Origin: Dryocosmus kuriphilus
Taxonomy: Eukaryota > Arthropoda > Insecta > Hymenoptera > Cynipidae
Reading direction: 5' to 3'
Assembly: GCA_038277395.1 (NCBI GenBank)
Contig: CM076189.1
Location: 114,870,252 to 114,934,251, forward strand
DNA length: 64,000 bases
This document shows positions 1 to 11,449 of this stretch, one piece after another (within the stretch, counting starts at the first letter, position 1; each line of letters opens with the position of its first letter). The notes below the pieces were generated by a model. That model was not told where the DNA came from, ran no database searches, and was given only the letters and a program-made list of their open reading frames with translations. Both the position numbers and the translations under genes were made by a program.

Positions 1-1241
1 CAGCTATCGCTTAGACTCTGGGCAGTTGTTCGTCGCTTCTTCAAGAAGTAACAAAAGATACGGTCTGTGTCTAGTACCTAGAGTTCGCCCTGCCCGTCTG
101 TCTTTGGTTTCGCGCGGCTCGTGCGCGATTCGTCACTTCGCGAGACCCAATAGGGAAAGCAGTGTCACGGAGAGGAAGCCTCTTCGGGACGTAAAAATTT
201 GCAAACTACGCGGTTATCCGCGAAAGGAAAAAGAAAGCGGAAAGGGAGTGCATGTGTAACAAAAAAGACTAGAAATCTATGGTATTGTAAAGCATATGTT
301 TGGGCATTACGACGGATCTTGATCGTGTCGCGCCATTTTCAGTGAAAGTGGCGGTGAGTTCTAATACTAGACCTGCACTAAGGGCGATCTGCACTACGGG
401 ACAAAATGTCGGATATCCTTGTAATTTCTTTTTCTTTTACATAAGGAGCGAATTAATTTCAAAGAAATTTATCGCTGATAACTATTACCTCGTTTCTTGA
501 AGTAGCCTGTCTGTCTCTCTCTCTCTCTCTCTCTTTCTCTCCTTAATCACCGGGAATTGATTGGGATAAATAGCGATTTATTTTTTTTGAAATCTAAATT
601 TGGGATCACTGTGCCTGCCCGCCATCTGTTCTCGGCTACCAAAGAGAAGTTGCGGTAGGATTAGTCTTCCTTTGTAGATATTCATATTTGTTCTGCTGAA
701 GGAAAACTCTTTATAATAGAACCCCTATTATTGTTGAATACGAAAAAAGAAATTTTAAAATTATTTGAATACCCCACAAAAGAAAATTTCAGAACTACAA
801 GGACAAGCACTCTCAGTCCGGGAGTGTGGTCCAAGGACCACCGCAGTTGTTTGCGGTGGAGGGGAGGTGTTACCTTTACTTGACGCATCTCCAGGTGGCG
901 GATAGGGAAAGCTCGCTGGAAACAGAGGGTAGGGCTGAAACAGAATAGGCTTGGCGAACAAAACACACGATTGGTGACGGTCGCAGCCCACTGGGACTGC
1001 TGCGAACCATGCCCGTACTTTCCACACGCATGATGTAGAGGCTGCTGCGAGCTTACTCTGCCGATGTGCAAGCTGCGACTCGACACCTAGAGCCAGCCAC
1101 TTCTGTCCGTGTATTCCGGGACCGGTTAAACGATGATTGGGCACCAGAGTACTCGCGTCGGACTGCGGTCCGAGGGTATACACGTTCCCAATTGCTTAGG
1201 CCCGCCCCTCCACGAACGATGCGCTGGTGAACACTTAAAAT
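1..1241. other. Unassigned leader upstream of the LINE
   Basis: No recognisable protein. The sequence is more GC-balanced than the AT-rich DNA after 4750, and it runs without an obvious break into the LINE ORF1, so part of it may be the LINE 5' untranslated region. Short open frames exist on both strands, but they overlap each other and show no family motif. Confidence 0.35.
507..542. repeat. (CT)n microsatellite
   Basis: An almost pure CT dinucleotide run, preceded by two TGTC units and interrupted once by TTT. Confidence 0.9.
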
Positions 1242-2640
1242 ATGTCTAATGAACAACCAAAACGGAGAGAGAGAGAGCGGCGATCAACACTGAAGAGAAG
1301 ATGGACCAAAACAACAAGGGGGCAAGCAGGTGGACAAGCCCGTTTGCCAGGGCTTCGTGCATTCAACGCACGCCACCTGGCACGAGAATCCGGTTTCTAT
1401 CGGATACTTCGGGTTCCTCGAAAATCATGGAGATCACGAAAACCGGGCCGATGGCGATACCGATCGACTGAAAGTCCCGATAGGAAATAAGATCGCAACT
1501 TTGACTCAAAACTACGAGTCGCTCGACAAAGTAGAAGGTAAGCAAATCCTTGTTATTAAGCGTACACTGTTGGAGATGGAGAGCTACTTGGCGAAAAATA
1601 TAAGCACTTCGTCCAAAATTAAGAATGGCGTGGAGCAGGAACGTCTAGCCCTAGACAATCTGTATGCGGCCAGGGTAAAAAATAACATCGCGCGCGTCCA
1701 ACTGCGAAAAGCCGAAGCCGAATATGCGGCAAAGCGGTATTCCATACACCAGCGATAAGCTACAGAGGAGAAAAGTACACCCAGAAACGTTTTAACAAAC
1801 AAGAGGCCAGCCAGTAATACGCCTAGCCAGGTGAGTGGAATGAACAAGGAACAGACGGAAGAGCCATCGAAAGAAAGTACTGCTGAGAGGAGGGAAATAA
1901 GGCTTAAAAGGGGAAGGAAATCCGAGGCAGCACCTAGCTCTGCTGCTTTGAAGGCGGCAAATGCCAACCGAAAACCGGGAATAACGGAGGGTCGCAAGAA
2001 AGCGAGAAAACGTCCAGAGGCGGTCCTCATCACACTTGCTGAAGGGAAGAGGTATGCTGATGTCTTCAATGACATCCGAATTAAGGTGAAACCGGAGGAG
2101 ATATGTATCGAAGTAAGAACTGTTAAGAAAACCAGCGCTGGAAGTGTCCTACTGGAGCTTGGAACAACGTCTGGAAATCAAACACAATGTGGCGAGGCAC
2201 TCCAAACTGCTATTGGAAAAACTGGGGATATTCGGCATCCAGTGTTCAAAGGACAGGTGGTGGTACGTGATCTAGATGCAGCAACGGATGAAGAGGAAGT
2301 TAAGGCGACTGTGAAAGCCTTTCTTGGTGCAGAAACCGGCGGGCAACAGAAGTTCAACCTGACAAAGAAATTGATGGGAAACCTTGACGGCCTTTGTAGA
2401 AATCGAAGAGCCCTTTACACTAAAGCTGGAACAGATAGGGTACATCAACTTCGGATTGGTCAACTGCAGGGCACGGAGGCATGAGATTATTGCTCGATGC
2501 TTTCGCTGTCATGGCTTTAGCCATATGGCAGCGGATTGCAAGGCAACTGACAGAGGCAAGATATGCTGGAGATACGGTGCGTGTCATCATCTATACTCAA
2601 ACTGCAAGAATAAGCCTAAATGATACATGTGCGCAGGGTT
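1242..2640 (+). pseudogene. LINE ORF1 (gag-like) with CCHC zinc knuckles, frameshifted
   Basis: ORF1 proteins of such LINEs bind element RNA. The N-terminal part (to ~1758) is helical and charged. The middle part (1831-2370) is a basic stretch followed by a conserved-looking domain. At ~2370 the reading frame shifts, and the C-terminal part continues in the frame that starts at 2384. It contains a clean CX2CX4HX4C knuckle at 2498-2539. A second knuckle at 2564-2605 has lost its second cysteine (CWRY instead of CxxC). A stop between 1758 and 1831 separates the first two blocks. The start is uncertain; the methionine at 1242 is simply the first plausible one. Confidence 0.72.
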
Positions 2641-2725
2641 AAAAACTGAAAACAGGCGAGTGGACCATGTCGTGGGGTCCATAAATTGCGAAGTGTATGA
2701 AAGAGCAACCAAGAAATTATCCTAA

Positions 2726-3319
2726 ATGACAACTATCATACAGGCATTTCTGAAGAAGAGCCCACTGGCACAAAATCTCTTCAAGCAGATAGCTCAAGGT
2801 CATAATACAGATCTGTTAATTGTCTGTGAGCAGCACCACGACCTACAAAGCCAAGGATGGCGCTCGGACCTGCTACATACAGCTGAGATTTGGATCAAAA
2901 GCACGTCAAAGTACCCAGCAGAAAGCACAGAAAGCGGAGCCGGTTTTTTATGCGTAAGAACGGGAAACACTACATACGTAAGTGTTTACCTGACTTCTAG
3001 CGATAGAATCGCTGACTTCCGGAAAAAGCTTGAACACCTCGAAAATTTCCTACGCAGCCTAGAAAGAGAGGAATGGGGCATGGGGTATCACAATAGCAGG
3101 GGCACACCAATTGTGGAAATGGCTGCCAGGCTCGATCTCACGATCCTAAACCAAGATAAAGTACCCACAGTAAGGCGAGCGTGGAAACGAGGAACGATAA
3201 TAGACATCTCCCTTGCCACATCAGAAATCACACAGAGATTAAGCAATTGGAAGGTGATTGAATTCTACAGTGGCAGCGACCATCAGCTAATCAAATTCGG
3301 TATTCCTGAGAAGGCATAA
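2726..3319 (+). pseudogene. LINE ORF2 endonuclease domain, internally deleted
   Basis: The 197-residue open stretch resembles the APE-like endonuclease that nicks target DNA for LINE insertion. The N-terminal part (residues ~10-80), the EWGM..NSRG segment and the C-terminal SDHQLI motif (about residue 185) are visible. The GDFN-type catalytic strand that should precede EWGM is missing: sequence jumps from a charged helix (SLEREE) straight to WGMGYHNSRG. This is a short in-frame deletion that would abolish nuclease activity. The start at 2726 is the first methionine and follows ORF1 closely, as in related elements. Confidence 0.75.
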
Positions 3320-4750
3320 AAAAAAAACCTCGCAGCGAGCCACCGGATTAGCTGCGGTGGCTGAAGTGTGGCCAGTCTGAATGAGACTGCTCTACTGGAG
3401 TAAGTTTCCAGAGGATGAGATCTAGGAAAGACTTGGGTACAATCCGCAGCGATGACCGCCGAGAATGCAGCATGTCAGGTGGAGAGGACGATGCAAATTA
3501 TGACCAGAGCATGCAATGCATTTGCGACCAAAAAGATCAGAATCAGGCGCAGAAAGCAAGTATGTTAGTGGACGGAGGAGATCGCTGAACTACGTGGGAA
3601 AGCGCTCTACTGAAGAAGCAAGAAACAACGGGAGAGGAAACGTGGTGGTGGAACTCCGGAATCAGCGATGCACACAGCTGCCAAGAAAGAATTGAAGAAA
3701 GCCATGAAAGCGAGCAAGGCTCGTCGCTGGAGGAATTTGTGTGCAGAGGTGGACAAGGATATCTGGGGCCGAGGACATCAGACTGTAGCACAAGGATTTG
3801 GAAGCAAAGCACATGTAGAACCGCAAAGTCCAGAGAGAATGAGTAGGATAGTGGACACACTATTTCCAACGCATGCTGCAAGACAATAATGGGGAAGTAC
3901 AGGTAACAGAGGAATACCCGCTTTTCATAATACTAGAACTGCGCGAACCAGTACAATCCCTAGGTAATCGTAAGGCACCAGGTCCAGACGGAATACCGTC
4001 CGAAGAAATAGAGGCTATCGAGAGGAACCACCCCTACCTGCTTCTGGACATGCTTAACGCATGCTTAACAATAGGAATCTTTCCGCGGAGGAGGAAGCTG
4101 CAGAGATTGTTGCTGCTTGAGAAGGGCAAGGGCTCGCCCATTACTCCGACATCGTACAGATCACTCTGCATGCCGGGCACCATGGGAAATGTTTATGGAA
4201 AATGCTGAGGGATAAATTGCGAATAGCAATTAGAGAAGCGGGAGAACTGTCAGAATAACAACATGCCTTTCGGACAGGTCACGCTACGATCGCAGCTATC
4301 AGGGAGACAGTGGCTACATCACAAGAATCGTGGCAAGGTAACCACAGAACAAGGGACACCTATATCGTGGTCACATTTGACGCGAAAAATGCGTTTAATA
4401 CAGCGTGCTGGGCAGGTATACTTGATGTAATGAAAAATAAGCTTAATTTACCCCCTTAACTGTTAAGGGTCGTCAAGAACTAGCTTTCAGAGTGAAGATT
4501 ACGCTACGAGATGACCAAAGGATTTAGAAGCAGAAACATAACTGCAGGATTAGCACAGGGATCGACGCTTGGACATGATCTGTGGAACGCCACCTACGAC
4601 GGGGTTTTTAGAATCGATCTACCTATGTGGGCAAGTATTGTGTGCTTCGCCGACGACATATTGTCAGTTTTTGGTGCGAGAAACCCGGAAGTGGCTCAAC
4701 GCAGAGTGGATTTGCTATGGCACCCCAGAAAAATGAAACATAAGTTTTGA
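3320..4750 (+). pseudogene. LINE ORF2 reverse transcriptase, frameshifted
   Basis: After a stop at 3319 the ORF2 protein continues in pieces. A linker (3480-3870) encodes a Lys/Arg-rich helical segment. RT fingers at 3873-4208 contain the diagnostic NRKAPGPDGIP motif. A degenerate palm with an AF/TGH and VTFDAKNAFN-like segment lies at ~4260-4400. A block at 4511-4750 carries AQGSTLG (motif B) and the catalytic FADDI (motif C). The pieces lie in different frames with several stops. The thumb, the C-terminal domain and the 3' UTR are absent, so the copy ends abruptly at ~4750. Confidence 0.85.
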
Positions 4751-5099
4751 GTTTAATGAAAAATTTTTGAGAAAACTTTATTACAAATAATTTTTTTCAA
4801 ATAAGAAGACATTTTTTTTCACACCGTGACGTGCATAAATACTCGAAAAAATGCATTTCAGTTATTTTTTGTCTCACTGAAATTCATATTACTGAAAAAC
4901 AAATTTGCGCATTTTTTGTTTTTCCAAACTAACCTATCTTGTAATTTTGTTTTTCTTGAATACCTATTTAATATTCTTTACATTTCACCTTATTACCATT
5001 TATTCTAATTTAATTTAAATTTTTCTGAACAGCTGTTTGATATAATCTAATTTTTTTTGAATTTCTATTTACCACAATTTTCATTTTTCTAAATCTTTC
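4751..5099. other. AT-rich sequence without a recognisable gene
   Basis: Very AT-rich DNA between the truncated LINE end and the first palindrome. I see no coding signal and no clear repeat unit. Confidence 0.5.
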
Positions 5100-5530
5100 T
5101 TTGAAAGGAGTAAAAATTGTAACAATTTTTTTATTTATTACAAACACAGAGCGTAAAAACTTCGTTCACTCATTATTTGACAAATATATTTTGAAGTCAT
5201 TGAATATGTTGCGCTCTTTTTAATATATTCATTTTTCCACCTTTATTTTGAAAGAAAGTTTCACCAAATGCAAGTATTTATGAAAAATAAATTTGACATC
5301 GACAATAATTTTCAATGGAATAGAGAGGTGAGACCTATTTTTCGAAAATGCTTGCGTTTCCTGAAAGTGTTTCCTAAAATAAGGGCGGAAGAATGACTTT
5401 TTGAAAAGAAGGTCAGCATATTCAATGACACGAAAATATGTTTGACAAAGACCGAGTGAACAAATTTTTTAGGGTTCATGACTGCATTTCAAGAAGATAA
5501 AAAAAAATTGTATAATTTTTACTCTTTCCA
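5100..5530. repeat. Foldback palindrome, copy 1
   Basis: The left half (5104-5300) is the approximate reverse complement of the right half (5320-5528). Matching pairs include GAGTAAAAATTGTA with its complement at ~5510, GTTCACTC with GAGTGAAC, TCATTGAATATG with CATATTCAATGA, and CCACCTTTATTTT with its counterpart at ~5380. The centre is near 5310. A diverged second copy in the same orientation lies at 10462-10835. Two independent long hairpins imply a foldback or MITE family rather than chance. Confidence 0.85.
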
Positions 5531-5612
5531 AAGTTCTATTTAAAAAGATTTTTATTTTATCGAATTAAAATTTTGCATACTTTTCTTCTGCATTATCATT
5601 TGATATAATTTT

Positions 5613-5637
5613 TATTATATATATATATATATATATA
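5613..5637. repeat. (TA)n microsatellite
   Basis: About twelve TA units inside AT-rich sequence just after the palindrome. Confidence 0.9.
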
Positions 5638-5979
5638 GTTTATGTTATACATAATATTATTATTTTCTTAAGATATATTGCAAAGGCCATTTTCGCGGCG
5701 ACCAAATATTTTATGTTAATATAATATTTTATCCTAAGTTTCTAAGCTATTAAAAGTTTATAAATTTCTTCTAAAGAAGCTTTAAAGATTTTAAAACATT
5801 CTAAGTTCTTATTGAGAAAATAACACCTAACTTTTATGTTCTTCAAAACCAAGAAACCTTGTAGAGTTTCTGATTTCCTTCTGAAAATCTTAGCGGATAA
5901 AAAAATTTATGTTTGATATTTAGTTCAAGAAGAAACAAAAATTTTCTATGTTGCTAAATCTTTCCCAAAAAATCTAGAA
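5638..5979. other. AT-rich spacer
   Basis: No gene and no clear repeat is visible. It grades into the TTTCC satellite on its right. Confidence 0.45.
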
Positions 5980-8900
5980 TGTTATAAATAATGTTGAAAC
6001 TTTGTTAATGAAATGTTGCAAATATTTCCTAAGTTTCTACATTTCTTCAAAAAAAACTTGGGAATGTTGAGAAAAATTCTAAATTTTTTATTTAGAATGT
6101 GTTGTGAAAATTTCAGATATTCTTGAAATTTCCTTATTGCGAAAATTTTCCGAAATTCCAAAAGTTTCATAAACTCCCAAAATTTCCAAGAATTTCCAAA
6201 TTAATTAAGTTTTCAATATTCCAAGACTCCCCAAGAAATCTAAAAATTTTTAATACTGCAAAAACTTGCAAAAATTCCAAAACTTCTCATGATTTCCACT
6301 ATTTCCAAAATTTTCTAAATTTTCAAAAGATTTTGATAAATTCAAAAAATGTTTAGGAAATTTCAATTATTTCCAAACATTTTCTAACTACCAATAATTT
6401 CCCGAACTTTCACGAATATCCAAATTTTCAGTAATTTGACTTATTTCCAAAATTCTATAAACTCTCATAATTACTAAAGACTCCAAGAATTTAAAAAATT
6501 TCAAAATTGCCATGATCTCCATAATTTCCAATGCTTTTCAACATTTACCAAATTTGAAAAAATTTCCAACATTTTCGAAATTTCCATAAATTCCATAATT
6601 TCCATAATTGCCAAAATTTCCTCAAATTCCAAAAGCTTCTAAGGTTTCCAAAGGTTCTAACAATTTCCAAACTTATAAAGTTTTGAATATTCCAAAAGTT
6701 TCCAAAGAATCCAAAAAGTTTCAGTACTGGAAAAACCTCCAAGATTTCAAAAATGTCCAATTTCCCATTAATTCCAAAATTTTCTAAACCTTCAAGAAAA
6801 TTTCATAAATTCCAAAAATTTCTAAAGAAATTCCAAGCATTTCTAAAATGTTTATATTTACCAATAATTTTAAAAAACTTTCAAAAATATCACAATTTAT
6901 TTCCAAATGTTTGGTAATTACCAATAATTTCCAAAACTTTCAAAAATATCCAAATTTCCAATAATTTGCATTATTTCCAAAATCTTTCAAATTTTCATAA
7001 TTATTAAAATTTCTAAAGCTTAAAAAAATTTCAAAACTTTGACCCGGTCCGAGAACCCGAGACCACAATTCCGAAAACTTCCTCAAATTCCAAAAGATTC
7101 CAAATTTTCCAAAGCTCCAAGAATTTCCAAATTCATTAGATTTTCAACACTCCAAAAATTGCCTAGAAATACACAAATTTTGAATATTGTAAAAACTTGC
7201 AAAAATTCCAAAACTTCCAATGATTTCATTATTTCCATAATTTTCTAAATTTTCAAAAGACTTTCATAAATTCAAAAAATTTTCGAGAATGTCCAATTAT
7301 TTCCGAACATTTTCTAACTACCAATAATTTCCAGAATTTTCACCAATATCCAAATTTTCAGTTTTGCATTATTTCCAAATTTTAGAAACTCTCATAATAA
7401 ATAAAGATTCCAAGAATTAAAGAAATTTCAAAATTATCAATGATGTCCATAGTTTCCAATGCTTTTCAACATTTTCCAAATTTGAAAAAATTTCCAAAAT
7501 TTTCGAAATTTCCATAATTTCCATCATTTCCATAATTTCGAAAATTTCCTAGAATTCCAAAAGCTTCTAAAGATTCCGAAGGTAAAAAAATTTCCAAACT
7601 TAATAAAGTTTAGAATGTTCCAAAGATTTCAAATGTATCCAAAAACTTTCATTACTGCAAAAACTTGAAAAAATTCCAAAATGTCCAATGATTTCCATTA
7701 ATTCCAAAAGTGTCTAAATTTTCAAAAAAATTTCATAAATTACAAAAATTTCCAAGAAACTCCAATCGTTTCTAAAATGTTTATATTTACCAATAGTTTA
7801 CAAAACTTTTTAAAATATCTCAATTTTCAATAATTTGAATTATTTCCAAAATAGTATAAATTTTCATAATTATTCAAGTTTCCGAAACTTAAAAAAATTT
7901 CAAACTTTTCAGTGATTTCCATACTTTCCAATGGTTTCCATAGTTTCAGAAATTTGAAAGACTTTCAACATTTTCGAAATTTCCAAGTTTCTATAATTTC
8001 CATCATTTCCATAATTTCAAAACTTTCCTTAACTTCGTAAAATTTCCAACTGTTTGCAAACATTCTAAAAATCTCCAATTTCATAAAGTTCTCAATAATC
8101 CAAAAATTTATAAGGAATTCGAAAATGTTCAATATTACACAAATTTCCATGAATTCCAAAATTTCCAATGATTTCAATTAATTCCAACGTTTTCAAACTT
8201 TAAAGAATTTTCATAAATTCTAAAAATTTCCAAGAAATGTCAATCGTCTCCAAACTTTTTATAATTACCAATGATTTCAGAAACTTTCAAAAAGATCCAA
8301 ATTTCTAATAATTTGCATTATTTCCAAATTACTATAATTTTTTATATTTATTAAAGTTTCCAAATCTAAGAAAAATTTCAAAATTCTCAATGATTTCCGT
8401 AATTTCCAATGCTTTCCATCTTTTCACAAGCTCGAAAAAATTTTCAAATTTGCTTAATTTCCAAGAAGTTCCAAAATTTAATAAAATTCCGAAAGTTTCC
8501 AAAATTAAAAATTAATAAAAAATTTCAAATTCATAAGCTTTCTAATATTCCACAAATTTCCAAGAAACCCAAAGATTTTCAAATTTTGCAAGAACTTCCA
8601 ATAATTAAAAAATTTCCACAGATTTTCCCTAATTTCAAAATTTTCTAATTTTTCAAAAAAATTTCACAAATTAAAAAAATTTGCATAAATTCAAGAATCT
8701 TCTTAATTTCCAATAATTTCCAAGTTTCCTAATATTCTAAAAATTTCCAAAAGCAAAACTTTTTATGTATTCCAAAAACTTCCAGGATATCCAAAAATTT
8801 TCAAATGATGCAAAAGCTTCCAAAAATTTGAAAATTCCCAATTATTTCCATTGATTCCAAAATTTTCTAAATTCTCAAAAAAATTTCATAAATTCCACAA

Positions 8901-9300
8901 ATTTTCAAGAAACACAAATAATTTCTAAACGTTTTCTGACTACAACTAATTTACAAAACTTCCAAAAATATACGGATTTCCAAGAATTTGCGTTACTTAG
9001 AATATCTTTTATTTTCATAATAATTAAAATTTCCAAAGCTTAAAAGAATTTCAAAATTTAAATTATTTCCCTAATCTTCATTGCTTTTTATCATTTCTCA
9101 AATTAAAAAAAATTTCCAAAATTTCCTTTATTATCAATAACTTCCAAATTTCCAAGACATACCTTTTTAAATATTCCAGAAGTTTCAAGGAAATCCAAGA
9201 ATTCTCAAATATTGCAAAAACTTTCAAAAATTTCAAAGCTTCCAATGCTTTCAATTAACTCCAAAATTTTCTATATTTTCAAAAAATTTTCATAAATTAA
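5980..9300. repeat. Degenerate TTTCCAAAA satellite with ~465-bp higher-order units
   Basis: Short imperfect units of the type AATTTCCAAAA fill the region. On top of them a longer block recurs: a landmark containing ATTTTCTAAATTTTCA..TTCATAAATT appears near 6300, 6768, 7231, 7701, 8177, 8640, 8855 and 9250. The first six are 455-476 bp apart. Alternate units (6300 and 7231) look more alike than neighbours, hinting at a ~930-bp dimer. Open frames here are low-complexity artefacts rich in Phe, Lys and Ile. Confidence 0.85.
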
Positions 9301-9604
9301 AAACAACGTCTAGATAAATTCTTCTGAAAATACCGCTGGACGACTTTCTTTAGGATTACTTGAAAAATTAATTAGAGATTTAATTTTAATAATTATATTA
9401 TCTGATATATTTTACTTACGAATACACGTAGAGTGCAAGAAAACTGCTGAAGTTATGAAAAGAGTAGCAAAACTCGCCTCCATTCTCTAAAAAAAAAAAG
9501 AACAGTCTCTTTCTTCAAAATTTTTTAAAAACTGTCACTCATGACGAGGGCAAAAATACTAAGTTAGCATAAAGAGCAATCTGCGTAATTCTTTTTACGT
9601 GTAC
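9301..9604. other. AT-rich spacer after the satellite
   Basis: Ordinary AT-rich DNA with no recognisable gene; the satellite pattern ends near 9300. Confidence 0.4.
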
Positions 9605-9770
9605 AATATGCATATATATGCATAGCTTGTTTTTCATTTGCACATCGTTTTATTTACGTTTACCTTGTTCTTATTTCCGTGATCTACTTTTTAGAATAGT
9701 TCTCGATATTTCAGTTACCGAAAGCATTTACACTTTTTTGAAATGTGTAACCTTCCCACGTCCAAGGAAA
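9605..9770. repeat. Dispersed direct repeat, copy 1
   Basis: About 150 bp, centred on a block reading TTATTTCCGTGATCTACTTT, is repeated in the same orientation at 11145-11305. The two copies share the core almost perfectly and diverge outward. The family is unknown. Confidence 0.8.
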
Positions 9771-10461
9771 AAGATTAATTTTCGACAAAAATAATTCAAC
9801 TTTCAAAAACAAAAATGAATTTTTATTTGTATGGTTTCATTTTTAATTTTAAAAAACCAATTTTTAGCACAATAGTTGAATTTTCAATTAAGAAAAAAGA
9901 GTTTTTAAACAAAAATGGCTAATTAAAAAAAAAAAATTTCTACTAATTTTGGGATTATTGCGTTGACAAAAATTGATATTTAGGAAAATTTCAAAAATTG
10001 GAAAAAATTTTTGAAAATCCTTAAACTGGAAAGACTCCCAGAAAAATTTTAGAAAAATTTGGATGAATTGGAAAATTTCCAAAAATAATCTTGAAAACGT
10101 TAAGAAAAAGTTAATAATTCAAGAAAATATTTGGGAAAAATTGAAAAAAAAAAAATGTTAAAATTTCTATTTTCTATGTCAATTTGCACTTTATAAAGTA
10201 TATGAATTAGAATTTTTTAATAAAATTTCATAAGCTTTAATTATAATATATTCCATGATAAGTAAATTCTAAGTCATTCACTTGGTAGGTAATAATTAGT
10301 TTTTTTGAATCTCTTTGGATAAGTTAGGAAAAATACTTTTGGAAGTTTATCCAAATTTATTCAGTTATCCCAAATTTTTTTGTGTTTTTTTCACTTTTGC
10401 CAAATTCTTCCAAATCTTCCGATTTTCCAGAACTCATACAAATTCACCACGAAACCTTCAA
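9771..10461. other. AT-rich sequence with satellite-like fragments
   Basis: Parts (9930-10150) contain GAAAATTTC/AAAAATTGG motifs that look like the reverse complement of the 5980-9300 satellite. The rest is anonymous AT-rich DNA. No gene is visible. Confidence 0.45.
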
Positions 10462-10835
10462 AACTTGTTTCACTCGTTATTAGTCAAACATATTTTTATA
10501 TCATTGAATAAGTTGACTTTTTTTTAATGAAGTCATGTTTCCGCCTCTATTTTAAAAAACAATTTCAGTAAGCAAAAATATTTTCCAGAAATACATCTCA
10601 ACTTTAAAATAATTTTCATTGGAATGGAGAGGTGAGGCTTATGTTTCGAAAATGTTTGCATTTCCTGAACGTGTTTTTGTAATAAAGGCGGAAGAATGAC
10701 TTCTTAGAAAAAACGCCAACATATTCAATGACATAAAAGTATGTTTAGCAAACAACACGTGAACCAAGTTTTTCAGGTTTCGTGAATGCGTTTCAAATAA
10801 ATAAAAAAGTTGCTATAATTTGTGTTTTTCAAAAT
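10462..10835. repeat. Foldback palindrome, copy 2
   Basis: A diverged direct copy of the 5100-5530 palindrome. AGTCAAACATATTTTTATAT near 10488 faces its complement near 10745, and AATGAAGTCATGTTTCCGCC near 10530 faces its complement near 10700. The centre lies near the GGAATGGAGAGGTGAGGC block (~10620-10640), which is the best-conserved part between the two copies. Confidence 0.85.
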
Positions 10836-11144
10836 TTCTATTTAAAATGCTATATTACAATTATTAGTTTACTATATATACATATATATGGATAAAAAAG
10901 TTGGGGCAAAAAATTAATTTCTTTTATTTCAAATGAAAATTATTACGAGAAGGTGCATTTATTTTTAAAAAAAATGAAAAGTCGAATTTGATTCCTGCGG
11001 TTAACGTTGACAAACTGTCTTAATTATATTGGTAAATATAATAATATTTTATCTCTATTGGGGTGACCCAGAAACTAAACGTTTCGAATTAAACAAAATT
11101 CTTAAAAGAATTTTATCAAATAGAATGTTATTTGGAAGAAAAAA
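10836..11144. other. AT-rich spacer
   Basis: Anonymous AT-rich DNA with a short TATATA stretch at ~10870. Nothing recognisable. Confidence 0.4.
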
Positions 11145-11305
11145 ACTTTTGATTTTTTTTCACTCCGTGCATTTTTTTCTTTTTAATTACATGTATCTTG
11201 GTCTTATTTCCGTGATCTACTTTTTAGAATAGTTCTCGAGTTTTCAGTCACCGAAAACATTTACACTTTGTTAAAGTGTGCAAACTTTGCAAGTCCAAGG
11301 ATAAA
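11145..11305. repeat. Dispersed direct repeat, copy 2
   Basis: Second copy of the 9605-9770 repeat. It shares the CTTATTTCCGTGATCTAC core, the following TTTTTAGAATAGTTCTCGA block and the CATTTACAC..GTCCAAGGA block. Confidence 0.8.
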
Positions 11306-11449
11306 AAAGCTAGTACAGAAAATACAAAAATAGACAATCGAACATTTGTAACAGAAGTTTGTAAATTGAAGATAGGAAATAGAATAAATAAATTAATGTG
11401 CTCTTACAAAAAATAGAAAGTTCTGATACAGATATTTCTCTAGGTGCGT

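Larger units (their letters stand above)
1242..4750 (+). mobile_element. Decayed non-LTR retrotransposon (R1/Jockey-like LINE)
   Basis: Two successive coding regions match a two-ORF LINE: ORF1 with CCHC zinc knuckles, then ORF2 with an apurinic-type endonuclease and a reverse transcriptase. Both carry frameshifts, stops and at least one internal deletion, so the copy is dead. It stops soon after the FADD catalytic motif of the RT, with no 3' tail or poly-A, so it is truncated there. Assignment to the insect R1 group rests on the zinc-knuckle ORF1 and the style of the RT motifs. Jockey or LOA clades remain possible. Confidence 0.8.
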
